DNA from: an uncultured Alphaproteobacteria bacterium
GTDB lineage: Bacteria > Pseudomonadota > Alphaproteobacteria > Rs-D84
NCBI GenBank assembly: GCA_949082785.1
Contig: CARVLU010000002.1
Location: forward strand, 1-64,000
Reading direction: 5' to 3'
Length of the DNA: 64,000 bases
Positions within the stretch are counted from its first letter, which is position 1, and every line of letters starts with the position of its first letter. Both the position numbers and the translations under genes were made by a program. Shown piece after piece: positions 1 to 7,467 of the stretch. The notes beneath the pieces are model-generated. The model was given only the letters and a program-made list of their open reading frames with translations. It was not told the DNA's origin and ran no database searches.

Positions 1-1282
1 AGCTGGTACGTAAATCAGATTCAGCCAGTAATTCCGCTGTCTTTAATTGCGGGGCAACCTCACGCATAAACGTGTCCCAGACCTGGTCTGCGACGGCAAC
101 GCACGAATTTGTCACCGACATACACATGGGCTTCTTGGCTTCCAGTGTGTCGTACGTGGACGCGGCAATCGTGATTTTTGTTTTGGATCCGGTGATTGAC
201 ACCTGTTTCGGGGTCTGACCCTTAATCTGTTCACTGGCCGCGATGCCAACGCATCCCTTGAAATCATCGCCGCATCCGCCGGTGCTGGTCATGCACTTTT
301 TAAATTCAACGGTACACTGGCCCAAATCGTATTTGTTCGCCGTGCGCAGTTGGTCCAGCGCCGCTTCGCGCAGGGCCTTTTCCGCGGCGGCCAATTTCTG
401 GGCACTGGAATTCTTTTGCTGTTTCAGGCTGTTTTCATATGCACTGCAATCATTTTTAATTTTCTGCGCGTACATCATCTGCAACATAGAAATTTCATTC
501 GCACATTCGGGCATCTGGGCCACGCACAATTCCGCCGCCGCCCGGTGCAAGGCATCGCCCTGCTTGCCATCAATAACACTTTGCAGTGTGTTGCCTTCGC
601 CAAAAATATCTTCGTCATCGTCAAATGTGAACGTGTCCCACATGGATAAATCCAGTGTGCGACGTTTGCTGCCGCTGGCCTGTTCAGCCTTCATCACCGA
701 CTGGGCGGCGGCGTTCGCACTGGCAATCGCGGCATCGGCGTCCGCACCCATTTCGATGCGTTCAACGCCCGCCGTCGCCATTTGATAGCTTTGCTGGTCC
801 AGTTTTTCAATTTCGGCCAGAATATCGTCCAGTTCCGCGTTTCTGTTGCTGCAAATGCAACGACCACCGGTATCGTTATCCAACATGCAGAAAGAATCCA
901 TACACCCGTCGTATTTCTGCTGACACGCTTCGCTGACAACGGTGTTCTTGGTCGCGGCGGCAACCTTGGTCCCGGTGCCGATAACTTTCTGGGTGACGCC
1001 GGCGCGGGCGGAAACAGTGGTCGGCGCCGCGGCGGTTGTCCCCCCACGGGCAACGGTTGTACGACCGGCGGTGGCACTGCGTGCGGCGGTTGTGGCGGTG
1101 GGCGCCGGGGCGGCACTGCGGGCCGTTGCACTGCGTGCGGAAACGGCGCTGCGCGCGGCGGTGGCGCCGGCCGCGGGTGCAGATTGGGTTGTCGCCTGGC
1201 CGCGGCGCTGTTGCGGGACGGCGGCGGACACGGCGGTCACAATTCCGGCAAATAACAGTGAAAAAACAGCCAATCTTTTCAT
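1..1282 (-). CDS. Partial secreted Ala/Arg/Thr-rich protein with Cys motifs, unknown function
   Basis: I do not recognise this protein. The frame is open from an ATG at 1282 to the window edge (at least 427 codons), so the C-terminus is missing. An AGAGAG ribosome-binding site lies just upstream. Residues 1-21 form a signal peptide (MKRLAVFSLLFAGIVTAVSA). About 80 residues of low-complexity Ala/Arg/Thr follow (ARSATARSA-like). Then comes a Cys-containing region (ACQQKYDGCMDSFCML, CICSNRN), a charged part (DDDEDIFGEG) and further spaced Cys (CVAQMPEC, CTVEFKKCM), suggesting a disulfide-bonded envelope protein. It lies 90 bases downstream of the GT61-type glycosyltransferase on the same strand and may be co-transcribed with it. 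Confidence 0.75.
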   Translation of the reverse strand, partial: MKRLAVFSLLFAGIVTAVSAAVPQQRRGQATTQSAPAAGATAARSAVSARSATARSAAPAPTATTAARSATAGRTTVARGGTTAAAPTTVSARAGVTQKVIGTGTKVAAATKNTVVSEACQQKYDGCMDSFCMLDNDTGGRCICSNRNAELDDILAEIEKLDQQSYQMATAGVERIEMGADADAAIASANAAAQSVMKAEQASGSKRRTLDLSMWDTFTFDDDEDIFGEGNTLQSVIDGKQGDALHRAAAELCVAQMPECANEISMLQMMYAQKIKNDCSAYENSLKQQKNSSAQKLAAAEKALREAALDQLRTANKYDLGQCTVEFKKCMTSTGGCGDDFKGCVGIAASEQIKGQTPKQVSITGSKTKITIAASTYDTLEAKKPMCMSVTNSCVAVADQVWDTFMREVAPQLKTAELLAESDLRTS

Positions 1283-1372
1283 ACGATCTCTCTTTAATAT
1301 TCACGTAATTTTATCACAGAATGAATTTCAAGAAAAGCATCTTTTTCATATTCGCCCCGTCCCAAGCGATTT

Positions 1373-2566
1373 TTATCGCCCCAGATGCAAAATGTTTCGC
1401 AAATGGTGACGCGCGCGCCGACGCCATGTGGCGACGGGAATTAATCCCCCAACCAATCGGACAATCATCCCCCGGATACGACGGGACACATCCGACCCAC
1501 GGCGCGCGCGGTATCGTTCCATGGCGATGTTATATTCGCCCCACGCCATGACGTTCGGCGCAATATCGGCGGCGTCATACGAAAAATGCGCATCATTGAA
1601 AAAGCACTGCATCTGTGTCGTCACGCCAATAATCTGGGGGGTATCGGTAAAATGCGGGGTCGGTGTATTTTCAATACTGGCCCACACCGACACCAGACGG
1701 GCCCCGACCATTCGGCATATCAGCGCTTGGGTCATTGAACTGTCGTCGGGGGCGCTGTTACGCTTTAATTGAATAACGGTACCGCCGGGACGCATAAACG
1801 CCGCCAGATGCAGCGCCGTCCCCGCACACCCCGCCATATGGGTGCAATGGGCCGCGATATAAATTTGCTGTTCCAGGGGCAATGTTTCGGGATAAATGAT
1901 GGTATATCCATTTTGTTCAAAAATTTTTTGCACACGTTCTTCGCCATATGTTTTTCGTTCACCCATTTTCGCCCGCGACAAATAGACTTTGTCATATAGT
2001 GCGTCCCCACGCGCGGCATCGGCGATGCGGCGCATTACCGATGCAAACTGGGGCGACGCATACAGGGCAATGCAAAACGATTGACGCGGAACATAAACAC
2101 GAAAAAAACACGTGGATTTGTTTATCATGATGACATCATCTGGATGCACACCCGCCAACCGCAACAATTCCCAACCATACGACGGCATGGCGGCATATTC
2201 ATTCTGGGTGAAGACCAGTTTCATGCCGCGATATTCATCCGACAACACGGGCCAGATACGCGACAATCCTTCCAATAAAAAATGGCCGAAATGAAATCCC
2301 ATGTCCCGCCCGCAATATAAGACTGTTTCGGTTATAAACGGCGCACGGCGCAGACACGTGCGACGGGGAATTTTCTGATGACGGGCTGCATCGTAACGAT
2401 ATGACAACGATTGCGATACAAATTTCCGCGCCCGGTCAAAAACACCGAATGTCCGTTGCCCCCGGTCCACGGCGATATATCCACCCGGCGCATCCACAAC
2501 ATCCAAATCCGTGCGCATCATCGCCCCCGACAGATGGGCACAATGTTCCCGCATTTCATCCGGCAT
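1373..2566 (-). CDS. GT61/DUF563-type glycosyltransferase
   Basis: A glycosyltransferase of the GT61 (DUF563) kind, about 397 residues, probably acting on envelope polysaccharide. Family-like features are the central FHFGHFLLEGLSRIWPVL segment, KVYLSRAKMGERK, and the C-terminal ETLPLEQQIYIAAHCTHM plus AGCAGTALHLAAFMRPGG. I chose the ATG at 2566. A TTG at 2605 in the same frame would add 13 residues, but it overlaps a conserved upstream motif (2579-2604) that in other genes lies in the untranslated leader. Neither start has a clear Shine-Dalgarno site. The last ~45 residues are basic and may associate with the membrane. Confidence 0.85.
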   Translation of the reverse strand: MPDEMREHCAHLSGAMMRTDLDVVDAPGGYIAVDRGQRTFGVFDRARKFVSQSLSYRYDAARHQKIPRRTCLRRAPFITETVLYCGRDMGFHFGHFLLEGLSRIWPVLSDEYRGMKLVFTQNEYAAMPSYGWELLRLAGVHPDDVIMINKSTCFFRVYVPRQSFCIALYASPQFASVMRRIADAARGDALYDKVYLSRAKMGERKTYGEERVQKIFEQNGYTIIYPETLPLEQQIYIAAHCTHMAGCAGTALHLAAFMRPGGTVIQLKRNSAPDDSSMTQALICRMVGARLVSVWASIENTPTPHFTDTPQIIGVTTQMQCFFNDAHFSYDAADIAPNVMAWGEYNIAMERYRARRGSDVSRRIRGMIVRLVGGLIPVATWRRRARHHLRNILHLGR

Positions 2567-2578
2567 GTACAAAAGAAC

Positions 2579-2604
2579 AGAAAAACCACCGATTGTATTC
2601 GGCA
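2579..2604 (-). promoter_or_regulatory. Leader motif, copy E (GT61 gene)
   Basis: On the minus strand this reads TGCCGAATACAATCGG followed by a T-rich stretch. It is one of five copies of a shared motif found shortly upstream of genes for secreted or surface-related proteins. It lies ~10 bases after the predicted transcription start and ~13 bases before the ATG at 2566. Its role is unknown. Confidence 0.5.
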
Positions 2605-2677
2605 AAAATCGGGGAATTAAATCATGCAGAAATCAGGAATTTTTTCAACATCCAATCCGAACAATACAATCGGTGGT
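2585..2677. repeat. 16-bp perfect inverted repeat
   Basis: The arms AACCACCGATTGTATT (2585-2600) and its reverse complement (ending 2677) flank ~60 bases. One arm lies inside leader motif E and the other beside a second partial copy of that motif (TGCCGAATCCAA on the minus strand). Read on the minus strand it ends in a T-rich tract. It could act as a long hairpin or be a recombination scar. Confidence 0.55.
2621..2648 (-). promoter_or_regulatory. Predicted promoter of the GT61 gene
   Basis: On the minus strand TTGAAA (2643-2648) and CATGAT (2621-2626) are 16 bases apart. The -10 box is weak. The predicted start near 2614 leaves a leader of ~48 bases containing motif E. Confidence 0.35.
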
Positions 2678-2794
2678 TTGGATTCGGCACCTAATACTTT
2701 GTTCAGATGTCTGCTATTTTGGGCCATCCAAGGAATATATGCAACAAAAAATGCGTCACAATCACAGATGCACGATCCGACTTTGTTTTTATTC

Positions 2795-2823
2795 TTTACT
2801 TCACAGTGTGCAATTTATATACT
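2795..2823 (+). promoter_or_regulatory. Promoter of structured RNA copy 1
   Basis: TTTACT (2795-2800), a 17-base spacer and TATACT (2818-2823). The same TATACTG box with a 17-base spacer precedes the second copy of the RNA at 38 kb. Confidence 0.6.
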
Positions 2824-2829
2824 GCAAAT

Positions 2830-3072
2830 TGAATCAACAGGGATGTTGGCTCAGGGACTTGAAAATCCCATAAGTTAACAGTACGGCGACGTACTGAATC
2901 CGACATAAACACAACGGTGCAAAGATGTGCCGTGTGTTTTATATCACCCGATTGCAATCTGGTCGGGGGTCTGTGGTTATACAACAGGAATTCTTTCCAA
3001 AAACCGCGGGGTCATTTTTAACTTATGATTTTTCAAATCCCCGGCCGCCAATTCCATGGCGGCATTTTGTTT
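2830..3072 (+). ncRNA. Multibranch structured RNA, copy 1
   Basis: About 240 bases without a convincing gene. Hairpin CAAC-AGGGAT-GTTG (2835-2848) comes first. A long closing stem pairs CATAAGTTAA (2869-2878) with TTAACTTATG (3018-3027), extended by TTGAAAAT with 3028-3036. Inside are four hairpins: CAGTACG/CGTACTG (2879-2896), AAACACA/TGTGTTT (2907-2939), CCCGA/TCGGG (2947-2967) and CTGTGGTT/AACCGCGG (2971-3009). It ends in CCGCCA/TGGCGG plus a weak T tract. Copy 2 at 38 kb keeps nearly every helix with different bases. It may be a free RNA or the leader of the Cys-rich gene that starts 26 bases downstream. It matches no RNA family I can name. Confidence 0.7.
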
Positions 3073-3097
3073 CAACACAAAATACAGGGAATTGAAA

Positions 3098-3697
3098 ATG
3101 AAAAAATCCGAATTTTTAATATGCACGGCCTTGGCCGTTGCCCCAATGGCGGTGGATGCAGAAACTTGCAACCCCATTACGTGCACGGCCGACATTGTCA
3201 CTGTGTTTACCGCATCAAACTGCGCACGAACAAATACGGCCTGTTACCAGGGCGTTGGCAGTCGCACCAAAATAAAAATTACATCATGCACCACGTGCCA
3301 GCCCGGATATACCACAAACAGCCCGTCATTCATCGGCCCCAGTTGCCCGGGCAGCCTGTACACCACCTGTGTATGCACCTGTAACAACTGTGTCAGTGAT
3401 TCCGATTGGTCTGCCGGCAACACCGGATATCAGAAAAAAGTAAACCGATACTGTACATGCGCATCCGGTTCGCCTGTATGTAATGCAACGACATCATACC
3501 GGTGCGCCATTGGATACTATGGCCACAGCAGCGATGGCATATCGGGATGCGCGCCCTGCCCCAGTTCCGGCGGCCCGGCCACAACATCGACCCCGGGCAC
3601 CACTGCCATTACATCATGCTATCAATTTCCGGGCCCGGGATACAGTGACACATCGGGCACTTTTATGGTCACAGACAAATGTTATTACATCAATTAA
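3098..3697 (+). CDS. Secreted Cys-rich repeat protein
   Basis: A predicted exported protein of 199 residues with unknown function. The ATG at 3098 has an AGGGA site upstream and begins a signal peptide ending near VDA (residue ~19). The mature part has ~20 Cys in CxxC-like spacing (CTTCQPGY, CVCTCNNC, YRCAIGYYG, GCAPCP) and ends with a short Tyr-rich tail (CYYIN). This resembles the Cys-rich proteins at 26.3, 35.3 and 46.2 kb in this window. The GYYG...GCxxCP unit recalls EGF/TNFR-like modules, probably disulfide-bonded at the cell surface. Structured RNA copy 1 lies directly upstream. Confidence 0.8.
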   Translation: MKKSEFLICTALAVAPMAVDAETCNPITCTADIVTVFTASNCARTNTACYQGVGSRTKIKITSCTTCQPGYTTNSPSFIGPSCPGSLYTTCVCTCNNCVSDSDWSAGNTGYQKKVNRYCTCASGSPVCNATTSYRCAIGYYGHSSDGISGCAPCPSSGGPATTSTPGTTAITSCYQFPGPGYSDTSGTFMVTDKCYYIN

Positions 3698-3720
3698 AAT
3701 CCCGCCATGCGGCGGGATTT
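3697..3720. terminator. Bidirectional terminator
   Basis: AAATCCCGCC (3697-3706), loop ATGC, GGCGGGATTT (3711-3720). It separates the converging Cys-rich gene and rpsK and serves as the end of the ribosomal operon. Confidence 0.8.
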
Positions 3721-3727
3721 ATGTTCA

Positions 3728-4111
3728 TTAAACACGACGAACTTTCTTTGGACGGCACCCATTGTGTGGAATTCTGGTCGTATCTGTAATGGATTGCACG
3801 ATTAAGCCGGCATTCGACAAACCGCGAACCGCAGATTCACGACCCTGGCCGATACCGCGCATCAAAACGTCAACCGTTTTCATGCCCATTTCGGCAACCT
3901 TTTTGCCAACCGCGTCGGCAACGATTGTCGCCGCGTACGGGGTGGATTTCTTGGCGCCCTTGAAATTATTCGCGCCCGCCGTCGCCCATGTCAAAACAGC
4001 GCCGGACTGGTCCGTGATTGTGATACGTGTGTTATTGTTTGTCGCGACCACATGGGCGATACCATGGGATACTTTTTTAACGACTTTCTTTTTTGTTTTT
4101 GCAACTGCCAT
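3728..4111 (-). CDS. rpsK: 30S ribosomal protein S11
   Basis: S11 of the small-subunit platform, 127 residues. Family features are ITDQSGAVLTWATAG, KKSTPYAA, RGIGQGRESAVRGL and the C-terminal DTTRIPHNGCRPKKVRRV. The ATG at 4111 has AAAAAGG upstream; a longer reading from a TTG at 4138 would consume that site, so I rejected it. It is the last gene of the ribosomal operon here. The rpoA-rplQ pair that normally follows is absent, replaced by a terminator and a converging gene. Confidence 0.97.
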   Translation of the reverse strand: MAVAKTKKKVVKKVSHGIAHVVATNNNTRITITDQSGAVLTWATAGANNFKGAKKSTPYAATIVADAVGKKVAEMGMKTVDVLMRGIGQGRESAVRGLSNAGLIVQSITDTTRIPHNGCRPKKVRRV

Positions 4112-4272
4112 TATTATTACCTTTTTCGATGTCTTCAATTAACTGTGGTGTTAATCTCTACCTTTTTAAAAATTTAAGAGAACGGTACGGATGCGGGATG
4201 TCGGGCGGCGGGAATGTACAAAAGTTACATGACCAAAGCCCAACGCCCACAGACGTGGCGTTATATTAAATT

Positions 4273-4650
4273 TTATTTCCCTTTGGTTGCGGAACCGGCG
4301 ACAACCACGCGCTTGCCCTTGCGGGTACGGGCGTTTGTCTGGGTACGCTGACCGCGAACCGGCAAACGGTTACGGTGACGAATACCACGATACGCTTTCA
4401 AATCCTGCAAGCGTTTGATATTCATCGCGACTTCGCGACGAACGTCACCTTCTACCTTGAAGTTTTGTTCGATATAATTCGAAATTTTCACAACATCCGC
4501 GTCAGTCAAATCTTTTGCGCGCATGCCATCTTTTAATTTCAAAGCTTGGCAAATCTGGGCTGCTTTGGCTGGGCCAATCCCATGGATATACTGCAACGCA
4601 ATTTCAATACGTTTTTCTGTCGGAATGTTCACACCTGCTATACGTGCCAT
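4273..4650 (-). CDS. rpsM: 30S ribosomal protein S13
   Basis: S13 of the 30S head, 125 residues. It starts MARIAGVNIPTEKRIEIAL, carries the helix-two-turn-helix YIHGIGPAKA, and ends with the basic tail RGQRTQTNARTRKGK that contacts tRNA in the P site. It follows secY after 223 bases, without the adk gene often found here, and precedes rpsK by 161 bases. Confidence 0.98.
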   Translation of the reverse strand: MARIAGVNIPTEKRIEIALQYIHGIGPAKAAQICQALKLKDGMRAKDLTDADVVKISNYIEQNFKVEGDVRREVAMNIKRLQDLKAYRGIRHRNRLPVRGQRTQTNARTRKGKRVVVAGSATKGK

Positions 4651-4782
4651 CTTTCATTTTCCTTTTTATTACTGCACAGTCTGCCGAACCCCGACATCCT
4701 GCAACGAAACCAAGATTTCCCATTCATTTTAAATAATCCGTTTACAGATTATTCCATGGCTGGGTTGCCCCGGTTTATTCTA

Positions 4783-4817
4783 TTTTGCTGGATAATTTTA
4801 TACAAAATCCAGCAAAA
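4783..4817. repeat. Hairpin between secY and rpsM
   Basis: TTTTGCTGGAT (4783-4793) and ATCCAGCAAAA (4807-4817) pair perfectly over 11 bases with a 13-base loop. No T tract follows on the minus strand, so it is more likely an mRNA stem than a terminator. The rest of this 223-base gap holds no recognisable adk or rpmJ. Confidence 0.55.
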
Positions 4818-4873
4818 GTCAAATCTTACTTTACTTTTTGTCCGCATATTGCGGATTGGTGCCCCCGCGTGAT

Positions 4874-6190
4874 TTAGCCGCGGAAACGCCCTTTCTTTTG
4901 TGCCTTTTTAATGACACTGCCGTATTGTTTGGCCACCAAATAGGACTGGACCTGGTTCATTGTATCCAAGACCACGCCGGCCACAATCAATACACTGGTT
5001 CCGCCGATAACCAACGGCATCCCCAAATGTGTGTTCAAGATAATCGGCACAACACAGACCACAATCAGGTACAAAACACCAATCGCTGTTGTGCGCGACA
5101 CCACGGCATCCAGATAATGAACGGTTTGTTCACCCGGACGAACACCTGGGATATATCCGCCAGCATTTTTCAAATTGTTGCTGGTTTCTTCGGAATTAAA
5201 GATAACGGCGGTCTGGAAATACGCAAAGAACGCAATCAACAGTGTGTACAGCGCCAGATATGTCCATGTGCCATATGTAAAGAATCCCATGATATTTTGC
5301 ACGACTAGGCTTTCGCTTTGGACAAAGCGCTGAACAAATGCCGGCAACATCATGATACTGGCCGCAAAGACGGGGCCCATAACGCCGGACATGTTCACCT
5401 TGATCGGTAAATAAGACGCGTTGGTGTTCATCACCCCGTTCGCCATGACTTGGCGCGGGTACAGAATCTGGATACGACGCTGGGCCTGTTCAAAGAATGC
5501 AATCAATGCAACGATGCCAACGACAAAGCCCGCAATCAGCGCAATCATTGCCGGGGACATCTGACCGACCGAACCCAACGAAAATACTTTGGCGATACCG
5601 CCGGGAATTTCCGCAACAATCCCCGCGAAAATCAACAGGGATGCGCCCTGGCCGATACCGCGCGCGGTGATTTGTTCGGCCAACCACATAACAAAAACCG
5701 TACCGCCGACCAATGCGATAATCGCCGACAATTCAAATGCAAACCCGGGGTTGATAACCGCCGCAATCCCATTAACCGGCGCCATAGATTCCAGCCCGCG
5801 AACCACGGCCCAACCCTGGACCACGGCCAAAAATACGGCCAGATAGCGTGTGTATTGGTTAATTTTGATACGGCCTGATTCCCCTTCTTTGCGCAATTCA
5901 CCCAAAGATTTGCTGGTTGCGGTCAACAATTGCAAAACGATGGACGCGGAAATATACGGAAAGATGTTCAGCGCCAGCACCGACATACGCGACAGTGAAC
6001 CGCCCGAAAACATGTCGAACATTCCCATCATGCCGTTGTCACCGGTGAACAAGTGCAAAACCGCCGACGCATTCACGCCCGGCAACGGGATAAAGGAACC
6101 GATACGATAAACAATCAACGCCCCCAGTGTGAACAGGATGCGCTTTTGCAAATCAGACAGGTTTCCAAAAAAATCTTTAAAAAACTTCAT
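4874..6190 (-). CDS. secY: Protein translocase subunit SecY
   Basis: The channel subunit of the SecYEG translocon in the inner membrane, 438 residues, usual length. About ten membrane helices are visible. Family segments include RIGSFIPLPGVN (N-terminal helix and plug region), GQGASLLIFAGI, QAQRRIQILYPRQ, NMSGVMGPVFAASIMMLP and the C-terminal PGEQTVHYLDAVVSRTT. Unusually, a small membrane-anchored gene separates it from rplO; the start lies 21 bases after that gene's stop. Confidence 0.98.
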   Translation of the reverse strand: MKFFKDFFGNLSDLQKRILFTLGALIVYRIGSFIPLPGVNASAVLHLFTGDNGMMGMFDMFSGGSLSRMSVLALNIFPYISASIVLQLLTATSKSLGELRKEGESGRIKINQYTRYLAVFLAVVQGWAVVRGLESMAPVNGIAAVINPGFAFELSAIIALVGGTVFVMWLAEQITARGIGQGASLLIFAGIVAEIPGGIAKVFSLGSVGQMSPAMIALIAGFVVGIVALIAFFEQAQRRIQILYPRQVMANGVMNTNASYLPIKVNMSGVMGPVFAASIMMLPAFVQRFVQSESLVVQNIMGFFTYGTWTYLALYTLLIAFFAYFQTAVIFNSEETSNNLKNAGGYIPGVRPGEQTVHYLDAVVSRTTAIGVLYLIVVCVVPIILNTHLGMPLVIGGTSVLIVAGVVLDTMNQVQSYLVAKQYGSVIKKAQKKGRFRG

Positions 6191-6211
6191 TCTACCGTAT
6201 CTCTCTCTAAT

Positions 6212-6625
6212 TTAATTATTGCAGACCGCGACCGCGTAATCGCCCGTCATATCTTCTGCTGTGCCATAAAACACGCGATACGCACAGCTGGTCATTTCCG
6301 GATTCTGGGCCAAAACCGAAACCGGGACAATGTTGACCAAAATAAACCCATCCTGGACATATTGAACCGGATTTTCAACCGATGCAAATGTTGTCGTGTG
6401 CGCCTTGGTCGCGATATCAATTAATTCCGGTGTGGCCGGAATTTTGACCAATGCGCCACCATCTTCGCCAACGGCAACCACCGGTTGGCCATTCAGGGCG
6501 GCGGACAAAACCGCAAAATCCTGGGCATTGGTGGGTTCGGCCGGTGTGGAAACTTTCCGGGTTGCCCAGAAAATTCCCAACAATACCACCAACGCAATCC
6601 CCAACACCAACAGAATTTTTTTCAT
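6212..6625 (-). CDS. Membrane-anchored unknown protein between rplO and secY
   Basis: Not recognised. The 137 residues begin with an uncleaved-looking anchor or signal (KKILLVLGIALVVLLGIFWA), followed by a ~115-residue soluble part with two Cys (SCAYRVFYG and AVAVCNN) that could form a disulfide in the periplasm. It lies 35 bases after rplO and 21 before secY on the same strand, so it should be expressed with the ribosomal operon. Its position suggests, but does not show, a link with the translocon or envelope. Confidence 0.75.
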   Translation of the reverse strand: MKKILLVLGIALVVLLGIFWATRKVSTPAEPTNAQDFAVLSAALNGQPVVAVGEDGGALVKIPATPELIDIATKAHTTTFASVENPVQYVQDGFILVNIVPVSVLAQNPEMTSCAYRVFYGTAEDMTGDYAVAVCNN

Positions 6626-6660
6626 GTCCGCCCCCTTCCCTGGCTTCCTGGTTCAGGTTA

Positions 6661-7119
6661 TTATTTGTTCTTGATCGAACCGCCCGCTTTGACAATCGCT
6701 TCTTCGGCGGCCTTGGACCATTTGTCAGCAACAACGTTAACGGCTGTTTTGATTTCACCCTTTGCCAGGACTTTCAAGCCCGACATTTTACGGTTGATGA
6801 TTTTCGCCGCCATCAAGGAATCAATTGTAACCGGTGCCTTGGCATCGATTTTGCCCGCGGCAATAAATTTTTCAATATCGCCCAGGTTGATTGTGACATA
6901 TTCTTTGGCAAACGGATTGTTGAAACCAAACTTCGGAAAACGACGCAAAATCGGCATCTGGCCCCCTTGGAATGTTGCCTGTTTACGCGCACCGCTGCGT
7001 GCTTTCTGCCCTTTGTGACCACGGCCGGCTGTTTTACCACTGCCCGAACCAATACCACGACCGACGCGTTTCACGTCTGCTCTGGCACCAAAATTATCCA
7101 TCAATGCATTCAGTTTCAT
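6661..7119 (-). CDS. rplO: 50S ribosomal protein L15
   Basis: L15, 152 residues. The Gly/Arg-rich N-terminal extension (KRVGRGIGSGSGKTAGRGHK) that winds into the large subunit and the GGQMPILRRFPKFGF motif identify it. The C-terminal globular part includes SLMAAKIINRKMSGLKVL. It follows rpmD after 118 bases, a gap containing a strong hairpin. Confidence 0.97.
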   Translation of the reverse strand: MKLNALMDNFGARADVKRVGRGIGSGSGKTAGRGHKGQKARSGARKQATFQGGQMPILRRFPKFGFNNPFAKEYVTINLGDIEKFIAAGKIDAKAPVTIDSLMAAKIINRKMSGLKVLAKGEIKTAVNVVADKWSKAAEEAIVKAGGSIKNK

Positions 7120-7144
7120 TTTTAATATCCTTTATATTCCTGCA

Positions 7145-7172
7145 TAGAATTCCGGGCTGTCCCGGCATTCTA
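7145..7172. repeat. Hairpin between rpmD and rplO
   Basis: TAGAATTCCGGG (7145-7156), loop CTGT, CCCGGCATTCTA (7161-7172), with 11 of 12 pairs. It is one of several stem-loops between ribosomal genes. Confidence 0.55.
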
Positions 7173-7237
7173 TTTGATTACATATGTAATCTTTTTGCGC
7201 ACGCAGACAAGTGTGGTCTGCGTACTCGGTTTAATTT

Positions 7238-7417
7238 TTATTCAGCCACAACTTCGACCAAGTGGGACACCTTTGCAATCATGCCACGCACAGCCGGTGT
7301 GTCATTGACTTCTTTGCTTTTACCGATACGGCCCAGGCCCAATGCTTTGATAACTTTGCACTGCGCTTCGGGGCGACCGATGATGCTTTTAATCTGCTTT
7401 ACAACAATTTTTGCCAT
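7238..7417 (-). CDS. rpmD: 50S ribosomal protein L30
   Basis: L30, 59 residues, read directly from the sequence. It begins MAKIVVKQIKSIIGRPEAQ and contains the family core KALGLGRIGKSKEV and VRGMIAKVSHLVEV. It lies in its expected place between rpsE and rplO. The ATG at 7417 has a GGAG-type site upstream. Confidence 0.96.
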   Translation of the reverse strand: MAKIVVKQIKSIIGRPEAQCKVIKALGLGRIGKSKEVNDTPAVRGMIAKVSHLVEVVAE

Positions 7418-7467
7418 AATTAAAACACTCCGTTTTTTGCCGTCCGCCCGTGTGGGCGGATGACATA

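Noticed and set aside
2624..2878. 84-codon plus-strand frame before structured RNA copy 1
   Set aside because: No ribosome-binding site; it runs through the inverted repeat, the RNA promoter and the RNA stem, and its peptide has no recognisable features.
2830..3072. tmRNA, RNase P RNA or 6S RNA as an identity for the multibranch RNA
   Set aside because: The tmRNA tag region, the RNase P GAGGAAAGUCC-type core and the single long 6S hairpin are not present.
4112..4138. Upstream TTG start for rpsK adding nine residues
   Set aside because: It would use up the AAAAAGG ribosome-binding site of the ATG at 4111, and the extra residues are not part of S11.
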